Assembly: GCA_017404985.1 (NCBI GenBank)
Contig: JAFRBK010000038.1
Span: forward strand, 1 to 46,290
Source: Clostridia bacterium
GTDB taxonomy: Bacteria; Bacillota; Clostridia; Christensenellales; Aristaeellaceae
Length of the DNA: 46,290 nucleotides
Reading direction: 5' to 3'
A model generated the notes under the pieces. That model made no database searches. It was not told where the DNA came from and worked only from the letters and a program-made list of their open reading frames with translations. The translations under genes were made by a program, and so were the position numbers. Positions 26,372-33,795 of this stretch are shown here, in pieces; within the stretch, counting starts at the first letter, position 1; each line of letters starts with the position of its first letter.

Positions 26372-26400
26372 TTGACGAACGGTTTCGCCGGTGCTAAGAT
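26372..26400 (+). promoter_or_regulatory. Promoter of birA-bioY
   Basis: TTGACG (26372-26377) and TAAGAT (26395-26400) are separated by 17 bp and lie 48 nt upstream of the birA start. I see no obvious BirA operator, which fits the lack of a DNA-binding domain in this BirA. Confidence 0.55.
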
Positions 26401-26447
26401 GATCTCCGAACGCAGGGGGGAGACCCCGGGAAAAAGAGGGGAAACGT

Positions 26448-27272
26448 ATGGAAAACGGCGCGCCGGGCCGGCTGAACGAGGCGGAAATCCGCCGCCGGCT
26501 GAAGACGGAAGCCCTGGGCCGGGAGATGGAGATCCATGAAACGCTGGATTCCACCAATCTGCGGGCAAAACAGCTGGCGGCCGGCGGGGCGCCCCACGGG
26601 CTGCTGGTGGCCGCGGAAACCCAGAGCCGGGGACGGGGCCGAATGGGCCGGTCTTTTTTTTCACCGGACGGGGCGGGGCTTTATCTGTCCTTTCTCCTTC
26701 GCCCGGAATGCGCTCCGGAGCGGGTGGCGATGCTGACCTCGCTGGCAGCGGTGGCGACGGCCCGGGCGATGGAGCACGCCGCCGGGGCGGAGGCCCAGAT
26801 CAAATGGGTCAATGACCTGTACCTGGGCGGGAAAAAGGTATGCGGCATTCTGTGCGAAGCCGGGCTGGGAACCCATCCCGGCATGGTGGATTACGTGGTG
26901 GCCGGCATCGGCATCAACGTGAACCGGATGGATTTTCCGCCGGAGCTGCAGGGGATCGCCACCTCCATCGGGAATGAATGCGGCACGGCGCCGGACCGGA
27001 ACTGCCTGGCCGCGGAGATCGCCAACGAGCTGGAGGCGCTGCTTCCGCAGCTGGAAACAGGGGAATTTCTGGCCGAAAGCCGGCGGCGGTCCAACGTGAT
27101 CGGCCGGGAGGTGCTGGTGATCGAGGGCGGGAATCAGTATCCCGCCAGGGCGGTGGATATTGACGACCGGGGATGCCTGGTGGTTGAAAAGGGCCCGAAC
27201 AGAGAAAAGGCCCACCTTGCCAGCGGCGAGGTGAGCCTGAGATGGCTGGAAGAGGAGTGCCCGAAACGGTGA
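26448..27272 (+). CDS. birA: Biotin--[acetyl-CoA-carboxylase] ligase, lacking the repressor domain
   Basis: The 274-residue enzyme forms biotinyl-5'-AMP and transfers biotin to carboxyl-carrier proteins. The biotinyl-AMP binding motif GRGRMGRSFFS, the core KWVNDLYLGGKKVCGIL and the GIGINVN strand are all present. The start MENGAPGRLNEAEIRRRL is followed directly by the catalytic domain; the N-terminal winged helix of bifunctional BirA is absent, so it should not act as a biotin repressor. A small C-terminal SH3-like domain (DIDDRGCLVVE) is present. It is coupled to bioY. Confidence 0.93.
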   Translation: MENGAPGRLNEAEIRRRLKTEALGREMEIHETLDSTNLRAKQLAAGGAPHGLLVAAETQSRGRGRMGRSFFSPDGAGLYLSFLLRPECAPERVAMLTSLAAVATARAMEHAAGAEAQIKWVNDLYLGGKKVCGILCEAGLGTHPGMVDYVVAGIGINVNRMDFPPELQGIATSIGNECGTAPDRNCLAAEIANELEALLPQLETGEFLAESRRRSNVIGREVLVIEGGNQYPARAVDIDDRGCLVVEKGPNREKAHLASGEVSLRWLEEECPKR

Positions 27273-27802
27273 AAACGAAAGATATGACGATGACGGCCGT
27301 GATGGCGGCGCTGATCTGCGCCGCGGGGCCGCTGAGCATTTTCGTCGGGCCGGTTCCCCTGTCCCTGGCCACGTTCGCGGTGTATCTTTCCGGCGCAGTG
27401 CTGGGAAGAAAGCGCGGCACGCTGGCAGTGGCACTGTACCTGCTGATCGGCATGGCCGGCGTTCCGGTATTTTCCGGATTCAGCGGCGGCTTTCAGAAGC
27501 TGGCGGGGGTTACCGGGGGATACCTGATCGGGTACCTGCCCTGCGCCTTTCTGGCCGGAACCGGCACGGAACGGGCGGACGGCGGAGGGCGGGAAGCCTG
27601 GCTGCGCCCGGCCATGATGGCGGCAGGCACGGCAGTGCTCTATCTGACCGGGACAGCCTGGTTCATGGTGCAGACCGGGCGGACTGTGGGGGAGGCGCTG
27701 GCACTGTGCGTGCTGCCATTCCTGCCGGGGGACGCGGCAAAGATTGCCGCGGCCTCGGTGCTGGCGGCGCCGGTTCGCCGGGCCGTGCTTCGAGGCGGGT
27801 AA
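27269..27802 (+). CDS. bioY: Biotin transporter BioY (ECF-type S component)
   Basis: This membrane protein of about 177 residues has six helices and the family features PLSLATFAVYLSGAVLGRKRG and GVTGGYLIGYLPCAF. It captures biotin either alone or with an energy-coupling module. I favour the GTG at 27269 (VKTKDMTM), whose GTGA overlaps the birA stop and which sits about 11 nt after GGAAGAGGAG; an upstream ATG at 27242 would add nine residues overlapping birA. Pairing with birA and the absence of biotin synthesis genes suggest the cell scavenges biotin. Confidence 0.9.
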   Translation: MKTKDMTMTAVMAALICAAGPLSIFVGPVPLSLATFAVYLSGAVLGRKRGTLAVALYLLIGMAGVPVFSGFSGGFQKLAGVTGGYLIGYLPCAFLAGTGTERADGGGREAWLRPAMMAAGTAVLYLTGTAWFMVQTGRTVGEALALCVLPFLPGDAAKIAAASVLAAPVRRAVLRGG

Positions 27803-27804
27803 GC

Positions 27805-28941
27805 TTATGCCAGGCCGAGTTCTTTCCAGGCGGTTTTCAGGCCGTCAATAATGGACAGGTGCTGCGGGCAGGCGGCTTCGCAGGCACCGCAGCCGATGCA
27901 GTTATCCGCTCCGTGGTTATGCTCCCGGAGCATGCGGAAATCCCAGTCGCTGCCCGGATCAGCGTTGTAAAGGCTCGCCTTGTTCCAGGCGGCGAACACA
28001 CCGGGGATATCGACGCCGTTGGGGCAGGGCATACAATAGCGGCAGCCGGTGCAGCCGATCTTGGTCCGGCTGATATAGGCCTCCCGCACCTTCGCGATCA
28101 GCTCCAGCTCTTCTTTTGTCATGATGCCGGGCTCCACGCTGTCGAAGATGCGGAGGTTTTCATCAATCTGCTCCGCCTCGTTGCAGCCGGAAAGCACCAC
28201 GGCCACCTCAGGATGGTTACAGAGCCACCGGAAGGCCCATTCCACGGGCGTGCGCTTCACCGGGAAGGCATCATACAGCGCCTGCACGTTGTCAGGCGCG
28301 TTGGCAAGCTTTCCACCCAGCAGGCCTTCCATGATGACCACCGGGATGCCCTTGCTGCCGGCCAGCTCCAGCCCTTTGGTTCCGGCCTGGTTGTTGATAT
28401 CCATAAAGTTATACTGGATCTGGACCATGTCCCAGTCCCAGTCGTTGATGATATACTCGAAATCCTCATAGGAGCTGTGGAAAGAGAAGCACTTGAAGCG
28501 GATCTTTCCGGCGGCCTTCATGTCGTTGAAGAATTCCCGGGCGCCGATGGATTTGAACTTTTCCCATTTTTCCCTGTTGATGCCATGCATCAGGTAAAAA
28601 TCGATATGGTCTGTCTGCAGCTTTTTCAGCTCTTCCTCCAGCAGGGCTTCCATGCTGGCCCGGTCATGCACCGCCTCAATGGGCATCTTGGTGGCGATGG
28701 TGACCCGGTCGCGGTAGCCGTCCTGCAGCGCCTTGCCCAGAACGATTTCGGATGTTTTGTTCAGGTAGACATAGGCTGTGTCCAGATAGGTGACGCCGCC
28801 GTCGATCGCCCTGCGAATCAGGGAAATGGCTTTTTGCTCATCGATCACGCTGTCGCCGGATGCCTGGCCGTTGAAACGCATGCAGCCCAGCCCGAAAGCG
28901 GAGCCCTGGATTCCCAGCTTGCCGAAAGTGCGGTATTTCAT
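27805..28941 (-). CDS. Aldo/keto reductase with C-terminal 2x[4Fe-4S] ferredoxin domain
   Basis: This 378-residue protein has an N-terminal TIM barrel (MKYRTFGKLGIQGSAFGLGCMRF) with catalytic tetrad candidates in YLDTAYVY, IATKMP and YLMHGIN. A ferredoxin-like C-terminus carries CTGCRYCMPCPNGVDIP and CIGCGACEAACP, two near-complete four-cysteine clusters. Such iron-sulfur aldo/keto reductases are widespread in anaerobes and probably link carbonyl or alcohol redox reactions to ferredoxin; substrates are uncertain. It has its own promoter and the binding site AAAGGGAGG, and converges on bioY with only 2 nt between the stops. Confidence 0.9.
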   Translation of the reverse strand: MKYRTFGKLGIQGSAFGLGCMRFNGQASGDSVIDEQKAISLIRRAIDGGVTYLDTAYVYLNKTSEIVLGKALQDGYRDRVTIATKMPIEAVHDRASMEALLEEELKKLQTDHIDFYLMHGINREKWEKFKSIGAREFFNDMKAAGKIRFKCFSFHSSYEDFEYIINDWDWDMVQIQYNFMDINNQAGTKGLELAGSKGIPVVIMEGLLGGKLANAPDNVQALYDAFPVKRTPVEWAFRWLCNHPEVAVVLSGCNEAEQIDENLRIFDSVEPGIMTKEELELIAKVREAYISRTKIGCTGCRYCMPCPNGVDIPGVFAAWNKASLYNADPGSDWDFRMLREHNHGADNCIGCGACEAACPQHLSIIDGLKTAWKELGLA

Positions 28942-28989
28942 CGTCTTGTGTCCTCCCTTTGCGGTTTGATCGGATATGCTGTCCCAATC

Positions 28990-29018
28990 ATTATACGGAT
29001 CTGCAGAGACGGAAACAA
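28990..29018 (-). promoter_or_regulatory. Promoter of the aldo/keto reductase gene
   Basis: On the minus strand TTGTTT (29013-29018) and a perfect TATAAT (28990-28995) are spaced by 17 bp, 48 nt upstream of the start codon. Confidence 0.6.
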
Positions 29019-29051
29019 CGCAGAAAATGGTGTCGGTTTCTCATTTTTTGT

Positions 29052-29615
29052 TCAGTATACGGCGTCTTCGGTCACGATGCGGGACATGGGCACATCGGAC
29101 GCTTCCCGGGGAAGGAAGGCGGCATGCTGCACCTCAAAGGCCGCCATGACGGCCGGTGCGTTTTTGCAGGCGGGCAGAAACCGGTCATAGTAGCCGCCGC
29201 CCATGCCCAGCCGGGTGCGGTATTCATCGAAGGCAACCCCGGGGCAGATGACCAGGTCCAGGCGTTCCGGCGGGAGCTCTTCCGAGCCGTCCGGGTCCGG
29301 CTCGAGAATCCCGAAGGCACCGCGGCGCCAGCGGCCCGGAACCATCGCCTTCATTTCCGTGGGGCGGACGCAGACCGGAAAGGCGAAGCGCTTGCCGGCG
29401 GAAGCGGGATGGCGGAGCAGCGGGCGGAGGTCCAGCTCCCCGGGCATCGCGTCATAGACCAGCACGGCGGAGGCGTTCCGGTATTCCGGCAAGCCGGCGA
29501 TCCGTTCGGCGGCCCGAGCGGATTTCTCCTCCCTTTCCGCGGCGGAGAGGCCTTTTCTCAGGGCGATATAATGCGCGCGCAGGGCTTTTTTATCCGGAAG
29601 GACGGGGGCGGTCAC
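29052..29615 (-). CDS. 5-formyltetrahydrofolate cyclo-ligase
   Basis: This 187-residue enzyme, counted from the GTG at 29615, uses ATP to convert 5-formyl-THF to 5,10-methenyl-THF. The N-terminal ATP/folate-binding lysine and arginine region (DKKALRAHYIALRKGLSA) is present, as are the family signatures CPGVAFDEYRTRLGMGGGYYDRFL. The start is set by GTGA overlapping the stop of the AraC gene; longer readings upstream are out-of-frame sequence of that regulator. Coupling of a folate-salvage enzyme to an AraC regulator is unexpected. Confidence 0.9.
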   Translation of the reverse strand: MTAPVLPDKKALRAHYIALRKGLSAAEREEKSARAAERIAGLPEYRNASAVLVYDAMPGELDLRPLLRHPASAGKRFAFPVCVRPTEMKAMVPGRWRRGAFGILEPDPDGSEELPPERLDLVICPGVAFDEYRTRLGMGGGYYDRFLPACKNAPAVMAAFEVQHAAFLPREASDVPMSRIVTEDAVY

Positions 29616-30511
29616 GGCGCATCCCCTTCGGCTTTCCGGCTGCTGTCGCCGGAAGACATCAGCAGCATCCGGTATTCGCCCGGCGCCATGCCTTTTTCGG
29701 CGCGGAAGACCCGATTGAAGCTGGAAATACTCTGGAACCCGGAGAGCATGGCAATCTCCGTCATGGTCCTTTCCCGGTCGGCCAGGAGCTCCGTTGCTTT
29801 GTCCAGCCTGATCATGTTCAGCCACTTGCTGTAATTCATTCCCGTGATGCTGCGGAAGATCCGGGAGAAATAATCCTTGCTGATGCCGGCCATATCCGCC
29901 ATGGCGTTCTGGGACAGGTCATCCGCCGTCAGGTTGTTTATGATATAATCCGTGACCATGATCATCCGGCGCATGACCGTGTCGGTATAGCTGTAGGTAT
30001 CCCCGCTATGGGTTTCCGGGATGAATTCTTCCCGGTGCTCGTCCAGGATCAGCATGAACTCCATCAGCAGCATGCAGCAGCGGAGCTCCCGATCCGGCCC
30101 GGCAGCGAGAAAGATCTCCTTCATCTGGTCCGCGATGGCCCTGAGCCGGGACACCAGCCGGGGATGGGAACGGACGCTGAGCACGTGCAGGTTCCGGTAG
30201 GCGTGCATGATCCGCTGCAGGTCAAACAGCGAATTCATAAAGGCGTTGCTGAACTGGATCACCAGCGATTCCTTCCGGTCCGCGTCAATGATTGCATGCA
30301 TTTCCATCGGCCAGATCAGCAGGAAATCGCCCTCCGACAGCTCATAGTTCTTCTGGTTGACCATGAAGATATTCGTGGTTCCGGGGCCCACCAGCAGTAT
30401 TTCGCCATAGGAATGCCAGTGGGTCTGATAGCTGCGCTCCTGATATCCCGTGGACAGGTTGAAGGCGCTGACACGGTCAAATCCGTAGTGTTCATACTGG
30501 CTGAAATCCAT
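29612..30511 (-). CDS. AraC-family transcriptional regulator
   Basis: This 299-residue protein has an N-terminal cupin-like effector domain (QTHWHSYGEILLVG, SEGDFLLIWPMEMHAI) and a C-terminal pair of helix-turn-helix motifs (LSQNAMADMAGISKDYFSRIFR and MTEIAMLSGFQSISSFNRVFR). These regulators usually bind a sugar and activate a linked carbohydrate gene. It is transcribed divergently from the GH10 xylanase, and the 222-bp shared region contains AAGAAAAAACGTTTCTT (near 30560-30575), an imperfect inverted repeat that could be an operator. It overlaps the downstream cyclo-ligase by 4 nt. Confidence 0.9.
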   Translation of the reverse strand: MDFSQYEHYGFDRVSAFNLSTGYQERSYQTHWHSYGEILLVGPGTTNIFMVNQKNYELSEGDFLLIWPMEMHAIIDADRKESLVIQFSNAFMNSLFDLQRIMHAYRNLHVLSVRSHPRLVSRLRAIADQMKEIFLAAGPDRELRCCMLLMEFMLILDEHREEFIPETHSGDTYSYTDTVMRRMIMVTDYIINNLTADDLSQNAMADMAGISKDYFSRIFRSITGMNYSKWLNMIRLDKATELLADRERTMTEIAMLSGFQSISSFNRVFRAEKGMAPGEYRMLLMSSGDSSRKAEGDAP

Positions 30512-30733
30512 TCTGCTTCCTCCCCGGGCGCCCGGACCGGACCCGGCCCCCCAATAAAAGAAAAAACGTTTCTTACATTAAAGCGCAGAGTGAGGATCGC
30601 GTCAAGGCTTTCGGCGTTTTTGCCCGAAAGGGGCAGGCGAACAAAAAACAATCAGCGGGGCGTCAAAAAACAGGTAGTTTTTTCCGGCGGGATTCATTTT
30701 AATAGAGGCAGAAATAAGCATCCGGAAGGAGAA

Positions 30734-31963
30734 ATGATGATGAACCAGAACCAGCTTGCTCACCGCAGGGCAGAGGCGCGCCTGCGGGTGCTGAACCCGG
30801 ACGGAACGCCCGCGGCCTGCCAGCCCGTAGCGGTGAACCAGGTTTCCCACCGGTTCCTTTTCGGCTGCGGCGCCTTTGACGCCGTGGACCTGATGAAAAC
30901 GCAGGACGGGGAGAAGAAAGCCTTTCTTCAGGAAAGAATGGAAAAATGGTTTGCGCTGTTCAATTACGGCACGCTGCCTTTCTACTGGGGCCGGTACGAG
31001 CCGGAGGAAGGGAAGACTGCTTATCCGGAGACCATGGCCGCCGCGAAATGGCTGCGCGAAAAAGGCGTGCAGGTGAAGGGCCACCCGCTGTGCTGGCACA
31101 CGGCCTGCGCTCCCTGGCTGATGAAGTTTTCCAATGAGGAGATCCTGCGCCGCCAGCTGGAGCGGATTCATCGGGACGTGACTGCCTTCAAAGGGGTCAT
31201 CGACCTATGGGACGTGATCAACGAAGTGGTGATCATGCCGGTCTTCGACAAATACGACAACGCGATCACCCGAATCTGCAAGGAAAAGGGACGGATCAAA
31301 CTGGTGAAGGCCGTGTTCGACGCAGCAAAGGAAAGCAATCCGGACGCGGTGCTGCTGATCAACGATTTCAACACCAGCCAGGCCTACGAGATCCTGATCG
31401 AGGGACTGCTGGAGGCCGGCGTGCCGATCAGCGCGATCGGCATCCAGAGCCACCAGCACCAGGGCTACTGGGGGCTGGAAAAGCTGCATGAGGTGCTGAA
31501 GCGGTACGAACGCTTCGGCCTGCCGATCCATTTTACGGAGAACACCCTGATCTCCGGCGAGATTATGCCCGCCCATATTGTGGACCTGAACGACTGGCAG
31601 GTGGATTCCTGGCCCAGCACCCCGGAAGGGGAGGAACGGCAGGCTCGGGAGATCTCGGAGATGTATTCCGTGCTTTTCGCCCATCCGCTGGTGGAAGCCA
31701 TCACCACCTGGGACTTCAATGACGGCTGCTGGCTGAAGGCTCCCTCCGGCTTTGTGCATGAGGACAACAGCGAGAAGCCCTCCTGGTACGCCCTGAAGAA
31801 CCTGATCCACGGCGAGTGGGAAACCCATGAGACGCTGACCACGGACGAGGAAGGATATGTGACTTTCACCGGCTTCAGGGGCGGGTATGAGCTGGCGGCT
31901 TCCGCGGGAAAAGCGGCCTTCACCCTGAACGAGGACCTGAACGCGGAACTGAAGCTGAAATAA
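30734..31963 (+). CDS. Glycoside hydrolase family 10 xylanase-like enzyme, cytoplasmic
   Basis: This 409-residue protein starts at the first of three consecutive ATGs (MMMNQNQ), preceded by GGAAGGAG. It has no signal peptide. GH10 barrel landmarks are visible: GHPLCWHTACAPWL, the acid/base glutamate Glu164 in LWDVINEVV, and a second carboxylate Glu269 in IHFTENTL at the nucleophile position. That context differs from the usual TELD. An N-terminal region (residues 10-60) resembles a small beta domain and the C-terminus adds about 60 residues. The absence of a secretion signal suggests it cleaves imported xylo-oligosaccharides. It is divergent from an AraC regulator that probably controls it. 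Confidence 0.85.
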   Translation: MMMNQNQLAHRRAEARLRVLNPDGTPAACQPVAVNQVSHRFLFGCGAFDAVDLMKTQDGEKKAFLQERMEKWFALFNYGTLPFYWGRYEPEEGKTAYPETMAAAKWLREKGVQVKGHPLCWHTACAPWLMKFSNEEILRRQLERIHRDVTAFKGVIDLWDVINEVVIMPVFDKYDNAITRICKEKGRIKLVKAVFDAAKESNPDAVLLINDFNTSQAYEILIEGLLEAGVPISAIGIQSHQHQGYWGLEKLHEVLKRYERFGLPIHFTENTLISGEIMPAHIVDLNDWQVDSWPSTPEGEERQAREISEMYSVLFAHPLVEAITTWDFNDGCWLKAPSGFVHEDNSEKPSWYALKNLIHGEWETHETLTTDEEGYVTFTGFRGGYELAASAGKAAFTLNEDLNAELKLK

Positions 31964-32021
31964 GCCCGGGAACGGGGCTGACGTTCCCGGCCGGGCCAGC
32001 ATGTTTATCCGGAAAGACAAG

Positions 32022-32046
32022 CGCCCACCCTTTCGGGTGGGCGTTT
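32022..32046 (+). terminator. Intrinsic terminator after the GH10 gene
   Basis: There is a perfect 9-bp stem CGCCCACCC/GGGTGGGCG with loop TTTC, followed by TTTCT. It separates the xylanase gene from the convergent sigma/partner pair and may act in both directions. Confidence 0.7.
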
Positions 32047-32061
32047 CTGCTGAATTGGAGA

Positions 32062-33063
32062 TCAGCCGATTCCGCTCAGGCCGGAGTTATATTCATAGTT
32101 CTCGATTTCCCCGGTCTCAACGTTGACATAAACAACGTAGAACCCATCCTTTTCCCCGCGGGGCAGAGGAGTGGCCACAACGCCTTCTGTCTCGGGCACT
32201 TCGGGCTGGCCCAGCAGGTACTCCACCTTGAAGCAGGGCTTGCCGTTGATCATATCGTACCAGCCATTTTCGTTGACTTCGTCCTTCATATCCGGGTCGT
32301 TCAGGTCAAAGTTGGTGTACAGTTCCATCCGGCTGACCTGTTCCTCATTCAGGCCGTATGTGCTGATGATGAATTCACGGCCGGTTTTGATCATCTCTTC
32401 CTCAGGCACCTTGCGCGCGTTCATGGCGGCGGTCTTCCGCGCTTCAATGATCTCAGCCCAGTTTTCGATCGGTTCAGACGGGCTGTCATCTTTTACGGCG
32501 CCGTTTTTGACGGCAATCGCGTAAGCCTTGGCGAGATACGCGGCTTTGGCTTGCTCATCCAGGCTGTCGGCCTTCATCTGCTTCAGCTGGTCCAGGCCCC
32601 AGGCATCCGCGTCGTAGCCGCCTGAAGTGTCCTCTCCCGCGCGGCTCCAGCCAATCTCGGCCTTGCCGTTCTTTACGACAGCGGTATAAGTTCCAAGCAC
32701 GTATTCCATTTCCGCGTTGCCGGTATAGGTGACCTTTACCGCGCCGCCTGCCAGTTCTTCTTCCGCCCGATGGAAGAAGGACTGCAGTTCCGCCGTAATG
32801 CCGAATTCTTTTTCCAGCGCCTGGTCAGCGATTCGGGAGGCCGAGGCCCTCGGGGAAAGCAGCAGGGTTGTCGCAAGGGCCGCTGCGGACAGCAGCACCA
32901 GAACCATCGCAAACACAAAACCAACAGACACTTTTTTCTTCATAACGGGTTCCTCCTCCTGAGCGATACGACACTGCACGGCAGCACGGCAGGAAGGCAC
33001 ATCATCCAGGAAAGAAAGACGCCGGTCCATTGCGGACTTCAGCGAATCCTTATTCGTCTTCAT
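32062..33063 (-). CDS. Single-pass membrane protein coupled to ECF sigma factor (putative anti-sigma)
   Basis: This 333-residue protein has a short cytoplasmic N-terminus (about 40 residues, LKSAMDRRLSFLDDVPSCRAAV), one membrane helix (about 42-66) and a large outer domain. That domain has a PepSY-like feel near the end (FYVVYVNVETGEIENYEYN). No zinc anti-sigma motif is present. The gene overlaps the ECF sigma gene by 14 nt, the usual arrangement for a sigma factor and its membrane regulator. The anti-sigma role is inferred from context, not from a recognised domain. Confidence 0.75.
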   Translation of the reverse strand: MKTNKDSLKSAMDRRLSFLDDVPSCRAAVQCRIAQEEEPVMKKKVSVGFVFAMVLVLLSAAALATTLLLSPRASASRIADQALEKEFGITAELQSFFHRAEEELAGGAVKVTYTGNAEMEYVLGTYTAVVKNGKAEIGWSRAGEDTSGGYDADAWGLDQLKQMKADSLDEQAKAAYLAKAYAIAVKNGAVKDDSPSEPIENWAEIIEARKTAAMNARKVPEEEMIKTGREFIISTYGLNEEQVSRMELYTNFDLNDPDMKDEVNENGWYDMINGKPCFKVEYLLGQPEVPETEGVVATPLPRGEKDGFYVVYVNVETGEIENYEYNSGLSGIG

Positions 33064-33556
33064 AATACCAGTCCTCCAGTTCCTGTTTCAGCATCAGTTT
33101 CGCTTTCTTCAACCGATAATTGACTGTTGATCGGGGGAGCCGCAGCGCTTTTGTCATTTCCTCCAGCGTCATGCCCTGGTACCAGTGCAGCAGCGTTACT
33201 TCCTTGATCTTCGGCGGCAGGGCCATTACCGCACGCGTAACGGTATCGTCCCGTTCGTCAAAGGGGACCGAACCTTCCGGCAGGACGTCGGGGGTCACGG
33301 ACCGGTCCGTGTTTTTCGTCCAGGCGCTTTTCAGCAGGTCCTTGCAGGTATTGATCGCGATGCGCGTCAGCCAGGTTTTCTCATCTGCCTCTCCGCGGAA
33401 ACGGTCCCGGCTCTTCCAGGCCTTGAAGAATGTTTCCTGTACAGCGTCTTCCGCCAGCGCGGTATCACACAGATAGGCGAAGCACAGCCGGAGCAGCGTT
33501 CTTTCCCAACGGGCAATCACACCAGCCAGCCACTCCTGGCTTTGATCCTGTACCAA
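33050..33556 (-). CDS. ECF-type RNA polymerase sigma factor
   Basis: This sigma-70 protein of about 168 residues contains only regions 2 and 4. Region 2 includes ALAEDAVQETFFKAW and TWLTRIAINTCKDLLKS. Region 4 includes LPPKIKEVTLLHWYQGMTLEEMTKALRLPRSTVNYRLKKA. I chose the TTG at 33556 (read as MVQDQSQEW) because AAAGGAGGG lies just upstream; the longer reading would place that binding site inside the coding sequence. It should direct polymerase to its own promoter class when released by the partner protein encoded downstream. Confidence 0.9.
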   Translation of the reverse strand: MVQDQSQEWLAGVIARWERTLLRLCFAYLCDTALAEDAVQETFFKAWKSRDRFRGEADEKTWLTRIAINTCKDLLKSAWTKNTDRSVTPDVLPEGSVPFDERDDTVTRAVMALPPKIKEVTLLHWYQGMTLEEMTKALRLPRSTVNYRLKKAKLMLKQELEDWYYEDE

Positions 33557-33579
33557 AGCGCTCCCTCCTTTCAACACTG

Positions 33580-33587
33580 ATTAGACG
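33580..33587 (-). promoter_or_regulatory. Possible ECF-type -10 element (autoregulation)
   Basis: CGTCTAAT lies on the minus strand about 24 nt before the TTG start and just upstream of the binding site. CGTC-type -10 elements are typical of ECF promoters. I could not fix a convincing -35 partner, so this is tentative. Confidence 0.35.
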
Positions 33588-33681
33588 ACACCGAACCATA
33601 AACAGGCCAAAGGCCGGAAATATTTTTTCAAATTTCAGCATATCAGGTGCTTCGTTGAAGGCTGACAGCGATTTACCCCAT

Positions 33682-33690
33682 ATCATACCA
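33682..33690 (-). promoter_or_regulatory. Extended -10 promoter towards the ECF sigma gene
   Basis: TGGTATGAT on the minus strand is an extended -10 element without a clear -35 box. It mirrors TGGTATAAT on the plus strand at 33722-33730, so the two promoters point away from each other across an A-rich stretch of about 31 bp. Confidence 0.45.
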
Positions 33691-33721
33691 TGGAAAACAA
33701 AAAGAAAAAAAGGAAAATCTA

Positions 33722-33730
33722 TGGTATAAT
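33722..33730 (+). promoter_or_regulatory. Extended -10 promoter of the TIR/propeller gene
   Basis: TGGTATAAT (33722-33730) is a perfect extended -10 element following an A-rich run. Transcription would begin near 33737, about 60 nt before the start codon. Confidence 0.55.
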
Positions 33731-33795
33731 GCTGCTTATGGAAGGCAAAACGCCTGATGGCGTGCGGAAAGAAACAGAAAAGGAAGGAAAACGGC

